In this document: one piece after another, positions 15,479-24,127 of the stretch
Layout of the letters: each line of letters opens with the position of its first letter
Numbering within the stretch: the first letter of the stretch is position 1
Assembly (NCBI GenBank): GCA_016125425.1
Contig: WGLT01000009.1
Span: 1 to 64,000, forward strand
Direction of reading: 5' to 3'
DNA from: Alphaproteobacteria bacterium
GTDB taxonomy: Bacteria > Pseudomonadota > Alphaproteobacteria > Caulobacterales > Parvularculaceae
DNA: 64,000 bases
Position numbers and translations under genes: made by a program
Notes under the pieces: model-generated
Database searches by the model: none
What the model was told of the DNA's origin: nothing
The model's input: the letters and a program-made list of their open reading frames with translations, nothing else

Positions 15479-16042
15479 ATGTTTGCACGCAACTTATCTG
15501 CCGTCGTCGTTGCCGGCTCGCTCGCGTTTGCCGCTTTTGGCGGAACAGCCTATGCCGAAAATCCGATGGTCGGCGGCGCCGCGATGTACCCCAACAAGAA
15601 CATCATTGAAAATGCCGTCAATTCCAAGGATCACACTACACTCGTCGCGGCGGTGAAAGCGGCGGGTCTCGTCGAAACCCTTGAAGGCAAGGGTCCTTTC
15701 ACAGTCTTCGCGCCGACCAATGAAGCTTTTGCCGCACTTCCGAAGGGCACCGTCGAAAGTCTGCTCAAGCCCGAAAATAAGGAAAAGCTGGTCAAGATCC
15801 TCACCTGTCATGTCATCGCAGCAGATGCCACCGCCGCCGTTGTCAAGAAAATGGTCAAAGATGATGGCGGCGCGCACAAGGTAAAAACCGTGGGCGGCTG
15901 CATGCTCACCCTGCGCGATAAGAATGGCCACGTTACAGTCACTGACGAGAACGGGAATACGGCCGATGTCACAATCGCCGACGTCAAGCAGTCAAACGGC
16001 GTCATTCACGTGATTGACAAGGTGCTTCTGCCGAAGTCCTGA
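15479..16042 (+). CDS. Secreted fasciclin (FAS1) domain protein
   Basis: A 187-residue protein with a Sec signal peptide (MFARNLSAVVVAGSLAFAAF, likely cleavage after AYA near residue 26) and one FAS1 domain. Domain hallmarks are TLVAAVKAAGLVETLEGKGPFTVFAPTNEAF, LTCHVIAADA and GVIHVIDKVLLP at the end. FAS1 proteins are periplasmic or surface adhesion/binding modules, and this small stand-alone type is common in proteobacterial stress regulons. The start follows AAGGAG with good spacing. Its own RpoE-type promoter sits just upstream, so it should be induced with rpoE; a hairpin follows the stop codon. Confidence 0.93.
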   Translation: MFARNLSAVVVAGSLAFAAFGGTAYAENPMVGGAAMYPNKNIIENAVNSKDHTTLVAAVKAAGLVETLEGKGPFTVFAPTNEAFAALPKGTVESLLKPENKEKLVKILTCHVIAADATAAVVKKMVKDDGGAHKVKTVGGCMLTLRDKNGHVTVTDENGNTADVTIADVKQSNGVIHVIDKVLLPKS

Positions 16043-16059
16043 GCGGTCGGGAACTTATG

Positions 16060-16083
16060 GCCGGGCGATCTGGATCGTCCGGC
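16060..16083 (+). terminator. Probable terminator hairpin after the fasciclin gene
   Basis: GCCGGGCGAT-ctgg-ATCGTCCGGC forms a 10-bp stem with one G-T pair, 18 bases after the stop codon. It is followed by TACTTTC, only a weak T-tract, so termination strength is uncertain. Confidence 0.5.
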
Positions 16084-16174
16084 TACTTTCCGTCTTAGGG
16101 TGCGTTTCGAACTCATGCTGAAGGTGCAATGCGTCGGATGAGGACCATAGCAAAGGCCGCCGCTCTCCTCCTGG

Positions 16175-16312
16175 CGGCATCACGTAGAAGATCGCGTTGA
16201 CGATCTCGCGCAGAGACCAAAAAATAGGTGTTGCCCCTTAGTTTCAGTACGGGCACCAGCGGCTCGACCAGCCGCCGATTCGCATCCGTCAAATCCATTT
16301 CTAATCGAAACC
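16175..16312 (-). pseudogene. Relic of an IS5-family transposase N-terminus
   Basis: Minus-strand translation gives MDLTDANRRLVEPLVP in one frame, then LREIVNAIFYVMPP in a shifted frame. Both blocks match the start of IS5-group transposases, where a DLTDxxWxLxxPLLP block is followed by an LREVVNAILYVLRTG block. The frameshift and the loss of everything after FYVM show that it is a dead fragment. No terminal inverted repeats were found. It lies right after the stress locus and probably records an insertion event at the border of acquired DNA. Confidence 0.6.
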
Positions 16313-16319
16313 CCGCGTA

Positions 16320-16733
16320 AGTGTGCTGCCGGCGAGTGGCTTGGGGCGACATCGCTCGCCCCAAAATGGCCCGAACAAGCCCTTGAAACCACAGGCGCTT
16401 CAGTCGCTAACCCTTTGGGGGCGGGCTCTTAGCGATTACCTTCTTGTAGGGGTATAGCGCAAACGTAGTGATCATCGATATCTGGCGTGGTCCGCCACCC
16501 AATAGATAGCGGACAACAATAACTTATGCGGGGGCCGGGCATTTCACCCGGCAAATCGCCCCTCAGTCCGAAGATCGATTTCGCCTCGCAAGGGGCCGGG
16601 GCCGCGTCGCGCGCGGTCGCCGGTTTTCGGGAAGGACCCTGATCGATAGCGGCAGACGGGCGCGCGGTCCGCCATCGGACATTTCGCAACCCGACAGCGC
16701 CCGAACGTCGCCTTCCCGGGATTTAGCCGTCCC
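16320..16733. other. Non-coding stretch between the transposase relic and the sugar transporter
   Basis: No convincing gene on either strand; the short frames lack recognisable protein character. The stretch includes a 7-bp inverted repeat TCGCTAA (16403-16409) / TTAGCGA (16430-16436). It probably consists of decayed sequence around an old insertion. Confidence 0.5.
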
Positions 16734-16769
16734 GACGGAAGAGAGCGCCGCCTGGCGCTCTCTTCCGTC
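16734..16769. repeat. Perfect 16-bp inverted repeat downstream of the sugar transporter gene
   Basis: GACGGAAGAGAGCGCC, loop GCCT, then the exact reverse complement. The 32-base stem is perfect. It stands 33 bases after the stop of the leftward transporter operon, so an RNA hairpin terminating or protecting that transcript is likely. No T-run follows on either strand. A mobile palindromic repeat is an alternative. Confidence 0.6.
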
Positions 16770-16802
16770 AGAAAACCGATCGCCGTCTCGCGGCCGGCCG
16801 GC

Positions 16803-18242
16803 TCACCCGTCCATATGCTCCAGTTCGACGCCCTTGGTCTCGCGGACCATCGCCCGGACGAAGAAGACCGAAATGACGGCGAAGGCCGCGTAGATGGCGT
16901 AGGCGCCGGCAAGCGTGATGGTCGTCAGGAGGATGGGGAAGGTCATCGTGACCAGGAAATTGGTTCCCCACTGGAACAGGCCTGAGACGGCGAGCCCGGA
17001 GCCGCGAATCTGGTTGGGAAACATCTCGCCGAGCATAACCCACATCACCGGCCCCCAAGAGAAGTTGAAGAGGGCGACATAGGCGACCGCCGACAGCAAG
17101 GCGAGCTTGCCGAAGAGGGGCGGCAGCGTCACCGCGCCGCCTGCGCCGACCTGGGCGTTGAGGAAGGCGACGGCCATCAGCGCAAGGGTCGCCGACATGC
17201 CGAGCGAGCCGATCAGCAAAATGGGTTTGCGTCCATGCAGGTCGATCACCATGAGCGTGACCGCGACAGCAAGGATCGAAACCCCGCCCATGATGACATT
17301 GGTGAGAAGCGCGTCGCTCTCCGAGAAGCCGACCGACTGCCACAACACCGCGCCGTAATAGAACACGACATTGATGCCGACGAGCTGCTGGAACGAAGCA
17401 AGGCCGATCCCGACCCAGACGATTGTCCTGATACGCTTCGTCGCCGGATTGATGAGGTCCGAAAAGCGCGGCCGATGATGGTCGGCCGCAAGCGAAGCCT
17501 CGATTTCGCTGACCTTTTGCGCGGCGGCGCGCTCGCCGAACAGTCGCGCCAGCACCGCCTTCGCCGCGTCCTTGCGTCCTTTGAGCGCGAGAAAGCGCGG
17601 GCTCTCGGGGATCGTCAGCAGGGCGAGAAAGAAGATCGCAGCGGGCGCGATCTCCATCCAATACATCCAGCGCCAAGCCTTGAAGCCGAGCCAGAAATCG
17701 GCCGTCGCCGAGCCGGCGAAAAGCGCGAGCAGATAGTTGCTGATGAAAGCCGCCGTGAGGCCGACAATAATCGCGACTTGCTGGATGCTGGACAGGCGCC
17801 CCCGCAGCCGCGCCGGAGCCACTTCGCTGATATAGGCAGGCGCGAGCACGCTCGCCGCGCCGACCGCCAGCCCGCCGATAATCCGGTAGATGACGAATTC
17901 AAGCGAGCCGTTAGCGACGCCCGATCCCCATGCGCTGACGATAAAGAACACCGCTGCGACGATAAGTATGCTCCGCCGGCCGAAAATGTCGGCGAGGCGA
18001 CCGGCAAAAAACGCGCCCGCCGCGCAGCCCAGCAGCATGGAGGCGACATTGAAGCCCGTTCCCACATTTGTCGAATGAAAGGCCTGCCTTAGTCCGTCGA
18101 CGGTGCCGTTGATCACCCCGCTGTCGAAGCCGAACAGAAATCCGCCGATCGTCGCGATCAGGCTGATCAGTATGATCGCGCCGAGATTCATTTCCTGCAA
18201 AGAGGCAGCCGATTCGGCGGATGCGCTTGGAGTGGATGACAT
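16803..18242 (-). CDS. Sugar porter family MFS transporter (xylose/glucose-H+ symporter type)
   Basis: A 479-residue 12-helix transporter of the sugar porter family. Signatures are GFLFGFDSGVINGT in helix 1, GRLADIFGRRSIL in loop 2-3, PAYISEVAPARLRGRLSS, IPESPRFLALKGR before the central loop, QQLVGINVVFYY in helix 7 and EMFPNQIRGSG. It would import a monosaccharide into the cytoplasm by proton symport. It starts 101 bases after the GH43 gene on the same strand behind AAGGA, so it is the last gene of the TonB-receptor operon. It would take up the sugar released in the periplasm. The exact sugar (glucose, xylose or another) cannot be fixed. Confidence 0.9.
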   Translation of the reverse strand: MSSTPSASAESAASLQEMNLGAIILISLIATIGGFLFGFDSGVINGTVDGLRQAFHSTNVGTGFNVASMLLGCAAGAFFAGRLADIFGRRSILIVAAVFFIVSAWGSGVANGSLEFVIYRIIGGLAVGAASVLAPAYISEVAPARLRGRLSSIQQVAIIVGLTAAFISNYLLALFAGSATADFWLGFKAWRWMYWMEIAPAAIFFLALLTIPESPRFLALKGRKDAAKAVLARLFGERAAAQKVSEIEASLAADHHRPRFSDLINPATKRIRTIVWVGIGLASFQQLVGINVVFYYGAVLWQSVGFSESDALLTNVIMGGVSILAVAVTLMVIDLHGRKPILLIGSLGMSATLALMAVAFLNAQVGAGGAVTLPPLFGKLALLSAVAYVALFNFSWGPVMWVMLGEMFPNQIRGSGLAVSGLFQWGTNFLVTMTFPILLTTITLAGAYAIYAAFAVISVFFVRAMVRETKGVELEHMDG

Positions 18243-18343
18243 GGCCGGTTTCCTTCACCTTGATCTTGTTTTCGCCGACAGCCGCCCGACGCTTCGCCAA
18301 TGCGTCGAGCAATACAGCGGCATGTGTTTGACATTACAACACT

Positions 18344-20200
18344 TTACAGTCCCGAACGACGAGCTTCGTCTGAGTCGGCCGATATTCGCCTGATCGGGCT
18401 GAGTTTGGAAACGCCGCTGGCGTTGAACGCTTCGACCGCGACGTAATAGGGCGCGCCCTTGTTGAGCGAGGTGAGTTCCAGCGCCGGATGAGACGGATCG
18501 GCGAGCTGGTCTGCGAATTTCTGGTAGGTGAAGGTCAGCCGATCGGGACGCACGCCCCACCGAACATTGTAGCCGATTGCGCCCGCGCTCGCCGACCATT
18601 GAATATGCGCGTTCCGCGCGTCCGCTTCGCGTCGGGCGTCGATGCGCGCAGGGGCGGGCGGGGCCGCGCCCCCCGCATTGCCGAATATGCGAATTTCGGC
18701 GATCGCGAGGTGGGCGGCGCCGACATGGCCGTGCGCGTAACGGACAAAGCGGGCGCGGACCGGGCGGGGCAACTCGAAATAGGCGTTGGGCCGGTCGCGG
18801 CGCGGCGGTTTGGTGCGGGCGATCTCGCGCCAGCTCTTTCCGTCTTCGGACGCTTCGAGATGAAAGTCGGCGTAGATATCGGGGGCGTCGGCGAATCGGG
18901 CCGATTTGTAATCGGCGAAATCGACCTGGATCGCGCGGAGAGTCTGGACCGATCCGAGATCGATCGTCAGCGTTTCGCCGGGTTTGTTGTCGCGGGCGAC
19001 CCAGAAGGTCTGATAGTTATCGTCTGTCACATGGCTCGCGGCGAACTCGCCCAGCGTTGATGATGCGGTCGCGGGCTTTTTGTAGCTCAGCAGCATCCAG
19101 CCGGTGAACAGGCTCTCCGGATCCTTGACCCGCCGCCTGGGAACATAGTGGGGGAAATCTCCGAACCGCGTCGACGCCGCCATTTGTCCGTCGGGCCAGA
19201 AGCGCGTCGGAAATATGGCGACGCGGCGCTCGAATTTCCAATTGTAACCGACCCACGGCGTGCCCGAATTCCACCAATTTCCATAGTTGTCCTGAAAGGT
19301 TGATCCGTGGCCCGCGCCGACGACAAATCCGCCCGGCTTGTAGCTTACCGGATTCCATGGCGCGTAGGTGAAAGGTCCGAGCGGCTGGTCGCCGACATAG
19401 GCGCCGTTCGCGTAGACGTTGAACTCGGTCCCAGGCGCCGCATACTGAAGATAATAACGGCCGTTGACCTTGGTCATCCAGGCTCCCTCGATATAGGGAT
19501 CCACGGCTTGGCCAGCGGCGTCCTTGCCGTCATGATCGCGGCCGAATCGCTCCCAGCCATGCTCGTCCGGATTGAGGGCGATTAACGGTTCGGGGCGCGT
19601 CTCGTAGACGAGCCGGCGGTCGTCAAAGGCGATCTTTTGCCCGTAGATCGGGAAGACATTTGATGAATCCCAATAGAGATACCATTGGCCGTCGTCATCC
19701 TTGAACAGCGCCGGATCCCACGGCCCGGGCGGAACTTCGCCCGGCTTCATTGCGGCGGACGGCTTGTCGACCGAACCGGGGAGGGGCGGCATCCTCCGTA
19801 CGAGGAAATCCAGCTTGCCGGTATCAGGCGCGGTCGTCTCCAGGATCGATCCCGGCTTCATCATCGCCGGCATAAGGACAAGCTTTTCGCCGTCCGCCCA
19901 CGCAGCGGGAGCCACCATGGAGTGAAACGGCCAGCGGCTGGGCTTGACGAAGCGCCAGTTGATAAGGTCGGTCGAGCGCCAATAGCCGTCCGCGAGCGTG
20001 AGGAAAAGATAATAGGCGCCGTTGAAATTGACGATCGCCGGGTCCGCTCCCGTGCGGTAGGAAACGCCGCTGTTGATCTGCTCGAAATTGTAGCGGTAAT
20101 CGAGATCGATCGGATTGGCGTAGGTATGCGGCGTCGCTCCGGCGCTGGCGCCGCCGGGCGCAAGCGCGGCGAACGCTGCGGCGATACTCAACAATCTCAT
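18344..20200 (-). CDS. Secreted GH43-type glycoside hydrolase with discoidin and fibronectin-III-like domains
   Basis: A 618-residue exported enzyme. Residues 1-20 are a signal peptide (ending GGASA). A five-bladed propeller region follows, with TGADPAIVNFNGAYYLF carrying the likely base D53, PWDPALFKDDDGQWYLYW, and EGAWMTKVNGRYYLQY with a candidate acid Glu. Residues of about 375-505 form an F5/8 type C (discoidin) sugar-binding module (PATASSTLGEFAASHVTDDN, TIDLGS). The C-terminus is fibronectin-III-like. GH43 enzymes are inverting arabinofuranosidases, xylosidases or galactosidases. The start overlaps the DUF6445 stop (ATGA). It probably trims side chains of the polysaccharide handled by this locus; the specificity is unknown. 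Confidence 0.82.
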   Translation of the reverse strand: MRLLSIAAAFAALAPGGASAGATPHTYANPIDLDYRYNFEQINSGVSYRTGADPAIVNFNGAYYLFLTLADGYWRSTDLINWRFVKPSRWPFHSMVAPAAWADGEKLVLMPAMMKPGSILETTAPDTGKLDFLVRRMPPLPGSVDKPSAAMKPGEVPPGPWDPALFKDDDGQWYLYWDSSNVFPIYGQKIAFDDRRLVYETRPEPLIALNPDEHGWERFGRDHDGKDAAGQAVDPYIEGAWMTKVNGRYYLQYAAPGTEFNVYANGAYVGDQPLGPFTYAPWNPVSYKPGGFVVGAGHGSTFQDNYGNWWNSGTPWVGYNWKFERRVAIFPTRFWPDGQMAASTRFGDFPHYVPRRRVKDPESLFTGWMLLSYKKPATASSTLGEFAASHVTDDNYQTFWVARDNKPGETLTIDLGSVQTLRAIQVDFADYKSARFADAPDIYADFHLEASEDGKSWREIARTKPPRRDRPNAYFELPRPVRARFVRYAHGHVGAAHLAIAEIRIFGNAGGAAPPAPARIDARREADARNAHIQWSASAGAIGYNVRWGVRPDRLTFTYQKFADQLADPSHPALELTSLNKGAPYYVAVEAFNASGVSKLSPIRRISADSDEARRSGL

Positions 20201-20940
20201 GAACGGTCGGCCTCCAATTGCACGAAAAAATTGCCGGTCAGCCGGCCGGTCCGGGGATCGGGGCTGAGCGAGGCGGTTGGCGGAATGAGCCCGGAGTGAA
20301 GCAGGCTTCCTTGATAGATCAAAGTTCGTCCCGGGCGCGCGTCGATTGCAAGGAGCAGTTCGTAATGCGGATCATCCGCGCCGACATAGCCGGCGTCCGG
20401 ACTCTGTCGGCGCGCATCGGCGGTCGCGGCGGCGACAAAACCTCCGGCATTCGCGTCGGTGACCTGTTCAACGCCGGTCGATTTGTGGCGGAAGAAGCCG
20501 GTGCCGCCGCCGTCTGGAACATTGAGATAGTGCAGAACCGCCAAGAGATCCGGATCTGTCGAGTCGAAATGCGGCGCGCGCTGCTGATGGTCGAGCAGAG
20601 ACGGCGCGCGCGTCACCATTGAAAAACTCGCTTCGAGGACGCGAAAGCTGTCGCGCCCGAAGGCGCCGGCGATAAAGGGCGCAGCGGCGTTCATGAGCGT
20701 GCGAACATAGCTGTCGGCTGTTTCATTCGGCGCGATCACCCGTCGAAGGCCGGGATAGTTGTTTGCGGCGCAGGGGAACGGCGCGAGGCTGGCGGCCAGA
20801 TCGATGACGGACTCTATGCCCTCGATGAGTCCGTCAATAACCGCGACGGGATGACCGCCTCGCCCGATCCGATGCAGTTTCGCGCATGGCGAGGTTGAGG
20901 TGCGGGGCGCGGCGTGGGAGGAGTCGCCCGCGCCCCGCAT
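20197..20940 (-). CDS. DUF6445 family protein
   Basis: About 247 residues, cytoplasmic. Motifs are HPVAVIDGLIEGIESVIDLAASL, NNYPGLRRV, HFDSTDPDLLAVLHYLNVP, GGTGFFRHKSTG and IYQGSLLHSG. The H-x-D and late His pattern resembles 2-oxoglutarate/Fe(II) dioxygenase-like folds, although no activity is established. DUF6445 genes recur next to TonB-dependent receptors and tryptophan-halogenase-like genes, exactly as here. The frame is open to a GTG at 20979 overlapping the receptor gene; ATG 20940 behind GAGGAA is preferred. The stop overlaps the GH43 start. The role in the sugar locus is unknown. Confidence 0.75.
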   Translation of the reverse strand: MRGAGDSSHAAPRTSTSPCAKLHRIGRGGHPVAVIDGLIEGIESVIDLAASLAPFPCAANNYPGLRRVIAPNETADSYVRTLMNAAAPFIAGAFGRDSFRVLEASFSMVTRAPSLLDHQQRAPHFDSTDPDLLAVLHYLNVPDGGGTGFFRHKSTGVEQVTDANAGGFVAAATADARRQSPDAGYVGADDPHYELLLAIDARPGRTLIYQGSLLHSGLIPPTASLSPDPRTGRLTGNFFVQLEADRS

Positions 20941-20959
20941 TTCCTCAGCGGGAATGTCG

Positions 20960-23959
20960 TCAGAAACTGTATCTGACACCGGCCTGGAACTGCCGGGCGT
21001 CGTTTCCGACCTGGCTGTCCTCGATGAGCGGAGGCGGCGAGCCGCCGCCGGCGCCCCACGACGAGTAATTGCGGTTCAGCCAATTGAAGACGTTGAACAC
21101 CTCGAAGTCGAAAGCGAGCTCATTGCCCCAAGGCGTCTTGATTGTTTTCTCCAGACGAAGATCGAGGCGCTTATAGGCGATGAACGGTTTCGGATAGAAG
21201 ACGCCGCCCATCTTGGCGTAGCAGCAAGCCCCGTCAGGCGCCTGCAATGAGCTGTTCCATGGCGCGATGATGTTGCCGAACGCAGGGCCGGATGACAGGG
21301 TGAGCTGGCCTGACAGGACGACGTTCCACGGCGCGCGATATTCGCCGCTTGTCACCAAGCGGTATTTTTCCACGCCGTTGACCCAGCCCCATCCATAGGC
21401 GGTTTGGGACGGGCCATTGTAAAACTCGTCTGAATTCAGCTCCTGCTGATCGTTGGTTCGCGCAAGTTGGAAGGTGAGCGCCGACTGCAATCCCCAGATG
21501 CTGTCATCGGTGAATGGCTTGTCGACCTTCAGATAGATGGCGTTATAGACGGCTTTGCCGTCGCTCCGTCCGACGTTCAGCTTGCCGGAGAAACCGGGCA
21601 GCACGCCGCCTCCGGCTGGACAGCCGGGATAGGTTGTGTTCGAAATATTGTCCTGGATCCAAGTGTCTCCGCCGTCGGTGCATCCAATTACGTTGCCCAT
21701 CGAATCAAACTGAAGGAAGCGCGTGTACCAACCATTGGTGTAGAAGTTCGCGCGCGTGAACTGGAAGATTCGATGCGAAATGACATGAGAGTAGGTGATT
21801 GAAGTGGTGACTTCGCCGAAGCGGTGGCGAATGCCGAAATCGAACTGATCTGAATACGGCATGCGCGTCTTGTTGTTGAGCACCCAGACAGGACCGCCTG
21901 TTCCCGCGCCTTGCAGAAATGTCCGCAAGGCCTCCGGATCGGTGCAATAGGCTGGCCCCGATCCGCTGGCGCAGACGCCGCCGAAATCATACGTCACGAC
22001 ATTATTGCTATTGGTCAGCGTCTCGATGACGCCCTCTATAAACAGCGAACGGTCAAAATAGCGGCCGGCGCCGCCGAAGAGCACGGTTTGGTCGTCGCCG
22101 TTGACGTCATAGGAGAAGCCTATGCGCGGCTGGAATTCGTCATATTCGGGCTTGCGGTTATTGCCGGTCGAGATGTAATCCGCCGGGTCGATCCCCCGAG
22201 CCTGCCAGCCTTGGTAGTTCTGCAGCGCCGTGACAATCGCCGCCGGCGTCACATATTTGTTGTTGTTGGCGTTTGTTTCGAAATCCCATCTCAGGCCGGC
22301 GTTGATCGTCCAATGCTCGTCGGGGCGCCACTCGTCTTCCACATAGAAGCCGAGCTGGATATCCTTTCCCGCAACGGTCGGAGTCGGGGCGATATTAATT
22401 CTGGCGCCATAAGGAATCGTCGGATCGAAACTGCCGCTCGGCCCCGGATTGTAGAAATAATAGCTGCCGTTGAAATGGTCGTTGACCGTTCGCGACAGAT
22501 TGAGCCGAACGACCTGAAAACCTGACTTCAGCGTATGCTGGCCGAAGAGCCAGGTAGCATCGTCTTTCACTGTCCATGTTTTTTGGCTGTCGCCCTGCTC
22601 GAAGAAGTGCGCGCCCAGCAGGGCGAGACTGTCAAACGTATCGGGCGAGGGATCGCTCGCCTGCGTCGACGAGATCACATATTCCGGCCCTGTTCCGACG
22701 CTCGGAGTCGACTGCGTTCCCTTGTCGTAGGACACGTTGAGAGAGTTCAGGAAGTCGCCTGAGGCGTGACGCCAGGTAAGCTGGTAACGGTTTTCATGCG
22801 TCAGGATAGTTCGCCCATGCGACGGCGCCGCATTGGCGTCGATATCGCTGAGATTGTTCTCGCGGCGAATGAACGCGCTGAAGTTGACCGTATCGTCAGG
22901 CGAGGCGAACCAGGTCAGCTTTCCGAAGTAGAGCCCTTGATGAAAGTCGAAATTATGCGGCACTTCGATCTGCGAGGTGATCGACGTCGGCAAGTTGTTG
23001 CCCGTCGGCAGATTGCCGGTTGTCGCCGGCAGATTCTCAATCGTGCCTTCGCCCGCGACGTAGAAGGTCAGCTTGCCGGGGATGATCGGTCCGCCGAGTT
23101 CGCCGCCGAACTGCTTGCGGCTGTAAGTCGGCTTAGGAACATTGTTACGCTTGTCGAAATATGGCTGCGTTATGAATTTGTTGGGCTGATATTCGAGAAA
23201 AGCGGAGCCGTGCAGCTCGTCGCCGCCGGTTTTGGTGACGGCGGAGAGCAGCGCAGATCCGGCTTGTCCCGTTTCGGCGCCGAAGTTCTGCGTGACAACC
23301 TGATATTCCTGAATTGCGATTTGAGGGAAGGGATTGCCGAGCCCGAAATTCTGGCCGAACACGCCGCCATGGTTGATCGGGTTTTTGATGCTGATCCCGT
23401 CGAGCAGCACGTTGACGTTCGACGCGCTGACCGCGCCAGCCTGAATTTGCGCCGTCCCGCCGCGCGTGACTGTGACGCCTGGCGCCAAAGCGGCGAAGCT
23501 CAGAAAGTTACGCTGGTTCTGCGGCAATGTCTGGATTTGAGCCGGCGTGATGTTGGTCGAAACCGCTGACGTGCGAACGCCGATCGTTTGGCGCTGGCCA
23601 GTGACGACGATGCTTTCGCCTGAAGCGTCCGTCTCCGTCGTAAAATTCAGAATGGCGGTCTGGCCGACGAGAAGCGTCGTGTTTTGCGCGCCCTTGCCGG
23701 CGACGCTGACCGAATAGGACGACGGACGCAAACCGAGAATTCGGTAATTGCCCGACTCATCGACCGTTCCGACCGCCTTTCGGCCGGTATGGGTGTCGAT
23801 CGCAATGACCTGGGTGCCGGCCGGCGCCCCGTCGACATGGCCTTCCAAAGCGGCGGTGTCGGTTTGCGCAAACGCCGGCGAGGCCAAGCCCAATGCAATC
23901 GCCAAAGCCGTCGCGGATACGCCCTTCTGGAACCGATTACATCTCGAGTGTCGAGACAT
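20960..23959 (-). CDS. TonB-dependent outer-membrane receptor (Oar-like, carbohydrate locus)
   Basis: A 999-residue outer-membrane transporter. There is a signal peptide (cleavage after AFAQ near residue 32), then a carboxypeptidase-regulatory-like domain (GTVDESGNYRILGLRPSSYSV, residues about 60-85). The plug begins near SIVVTGQRQTIGVRTSAV and includes NVNVLLDGISIKNP. A long beta-barrel follows and ends in the outer-membrane signature GVRYSF. Such receptors import oligosaccharides with energy from TonB-ExbBD. It is the first gene of an operon with DUF6445, GH43 and an MFS porter. A LacI-type operator overlaps its -35 region, so it should be repressed until sugar is present. Confidence 0.92.
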   Translation of the reverse strand: MSRHSRCNRFQKGVSATALAIALGLASPAFAQTDTAALEGHVDGAPAGTQVIAIDTHTGRKAVGTVDESGNYRILGLRPSSYSVSVAGKGAQNTTLLVGQTAILNFTTETDASGESIVVTGQRQTIGVRTSAVSTNITPAQIQTLPQNQRNFLSFAALAPGVTVTRGGTAQIQAGAVSASNVNVLLDGISIKNPINHGGVFGQNFGLGNPFPQIAIQEYQVVTQNFGAETGQAGSALLSAVTKTGGDELHGSAFLEYQPNKFITQPYFDKRNNVPKPTYSRKQFGGELGGPIIPGKLTFYVAGEGTIENLPATTGNLPTGNNLPTSITSQIEVPHNFDFHQGLYFGKLTWFASPDDTVNFSAFIRRENNLSDIDANAAPSHGRTILTHENRYQLTWRHASGDFLNSLNVSYDKGTQSTPSVGTGPEYVISSTQASDPSPDTFDSLALLGAHFFEQGDSQKTWTVKDDATWLFGQHTLKSGFQVVRLNLSRTVNDHFNGSYYFYNPGPSGSFDPTIPYGARINIAPTPTVAGKDIQLGFYVEDEWRPDEHWTINAGLRWDFETNANNNKYVTPAAIVTALQNYQGWQARGIDPADYISTGNNRKPEYDEFQPRIGFSYDVNGDDQTVLFGGAGRYFDRSLFIEGVIETLTNSNNVVTYDFGGVCASGSGPAYCTDPEALRTFLQGAGTGGPVWVLNNKTRMPYSDQFDFGIRHRFGEVTTSITYSHVISHRIFQFTRANFYTNGWYTRFLQFDSMGNVIGCTDGGDTWIQDNISNTTYPGCPAGGGVLPGFSGKLNVGRSDGKAVYNAIYLKVDKPFTDDSIWGLQSALTFQLARTNDQQELNSDEFYNGPSQTAYGWGWVNGVEKYRLVTSGEYRAPWNVVLSGQLTLSSGPAFGNIIAPWNSSLQAPDGACCYAKMGGVFYPKPFIAYKRLDLRLEKTIKTPWGNELAFDFEVFNVFNWLNRNYSSWGAGGGSPPPLIEDSQVGNDARQFQAGVRYSF
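23929..23940. promoter_or_regulatory. Possible auxiliary LacI operator inside the receptor gene
   Basis: GGAACCGATTAC differs in one base from the 12-bp operator core GTAACCGATTAC found at the two main sites. It lies in the first codons of the receptor gene, 133 bp from the main operator. It could support a repression loop, or be chance. Confidence 0.4.
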
Positions 23960-24046
23960 TCTTTCCTCCCTGCTCGCCAGCCTCGCTCTATGGGCGAGCG
24001 GCGTTTTTCTTGGTGGAGCAGCGAGATCAAGCCGCCGCCACTTCGA

Positions 24047-24075
24047 ACTATGCTCAATCTTGTAATCGGTTACAA
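24047..24075 (-). promoter_or_regulatory. Promoter and LacI-type operator of the TonB receptor operon
   Basis: A palindrome TTGTAA-N4-TTACAA (24060-24075) contains, on the minus strand, the core GTAACCGATTAC. The same 12 bases occur between lacI and the GH3 gene. On the minus strand TTGTAA (24070-24075) and CATAGT (24047-24052) are 17 bases apart and form a plausible -35/-10 pair. A bound repressor would therefore cover the -35 box. Confidence 0.75.
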
Positions 24076-24127
24076 TTGATTCTTGAACGGACGGACCGAA
24101 TGGGGCGGGGACTGTTGCATCGAGGCC

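Noticed and set aside
16043-16802. Short frames of 60-120 codons in the non-coding stretch
   Set aside because: Apart from the transposase relic they lack start signals and protein-like composition.
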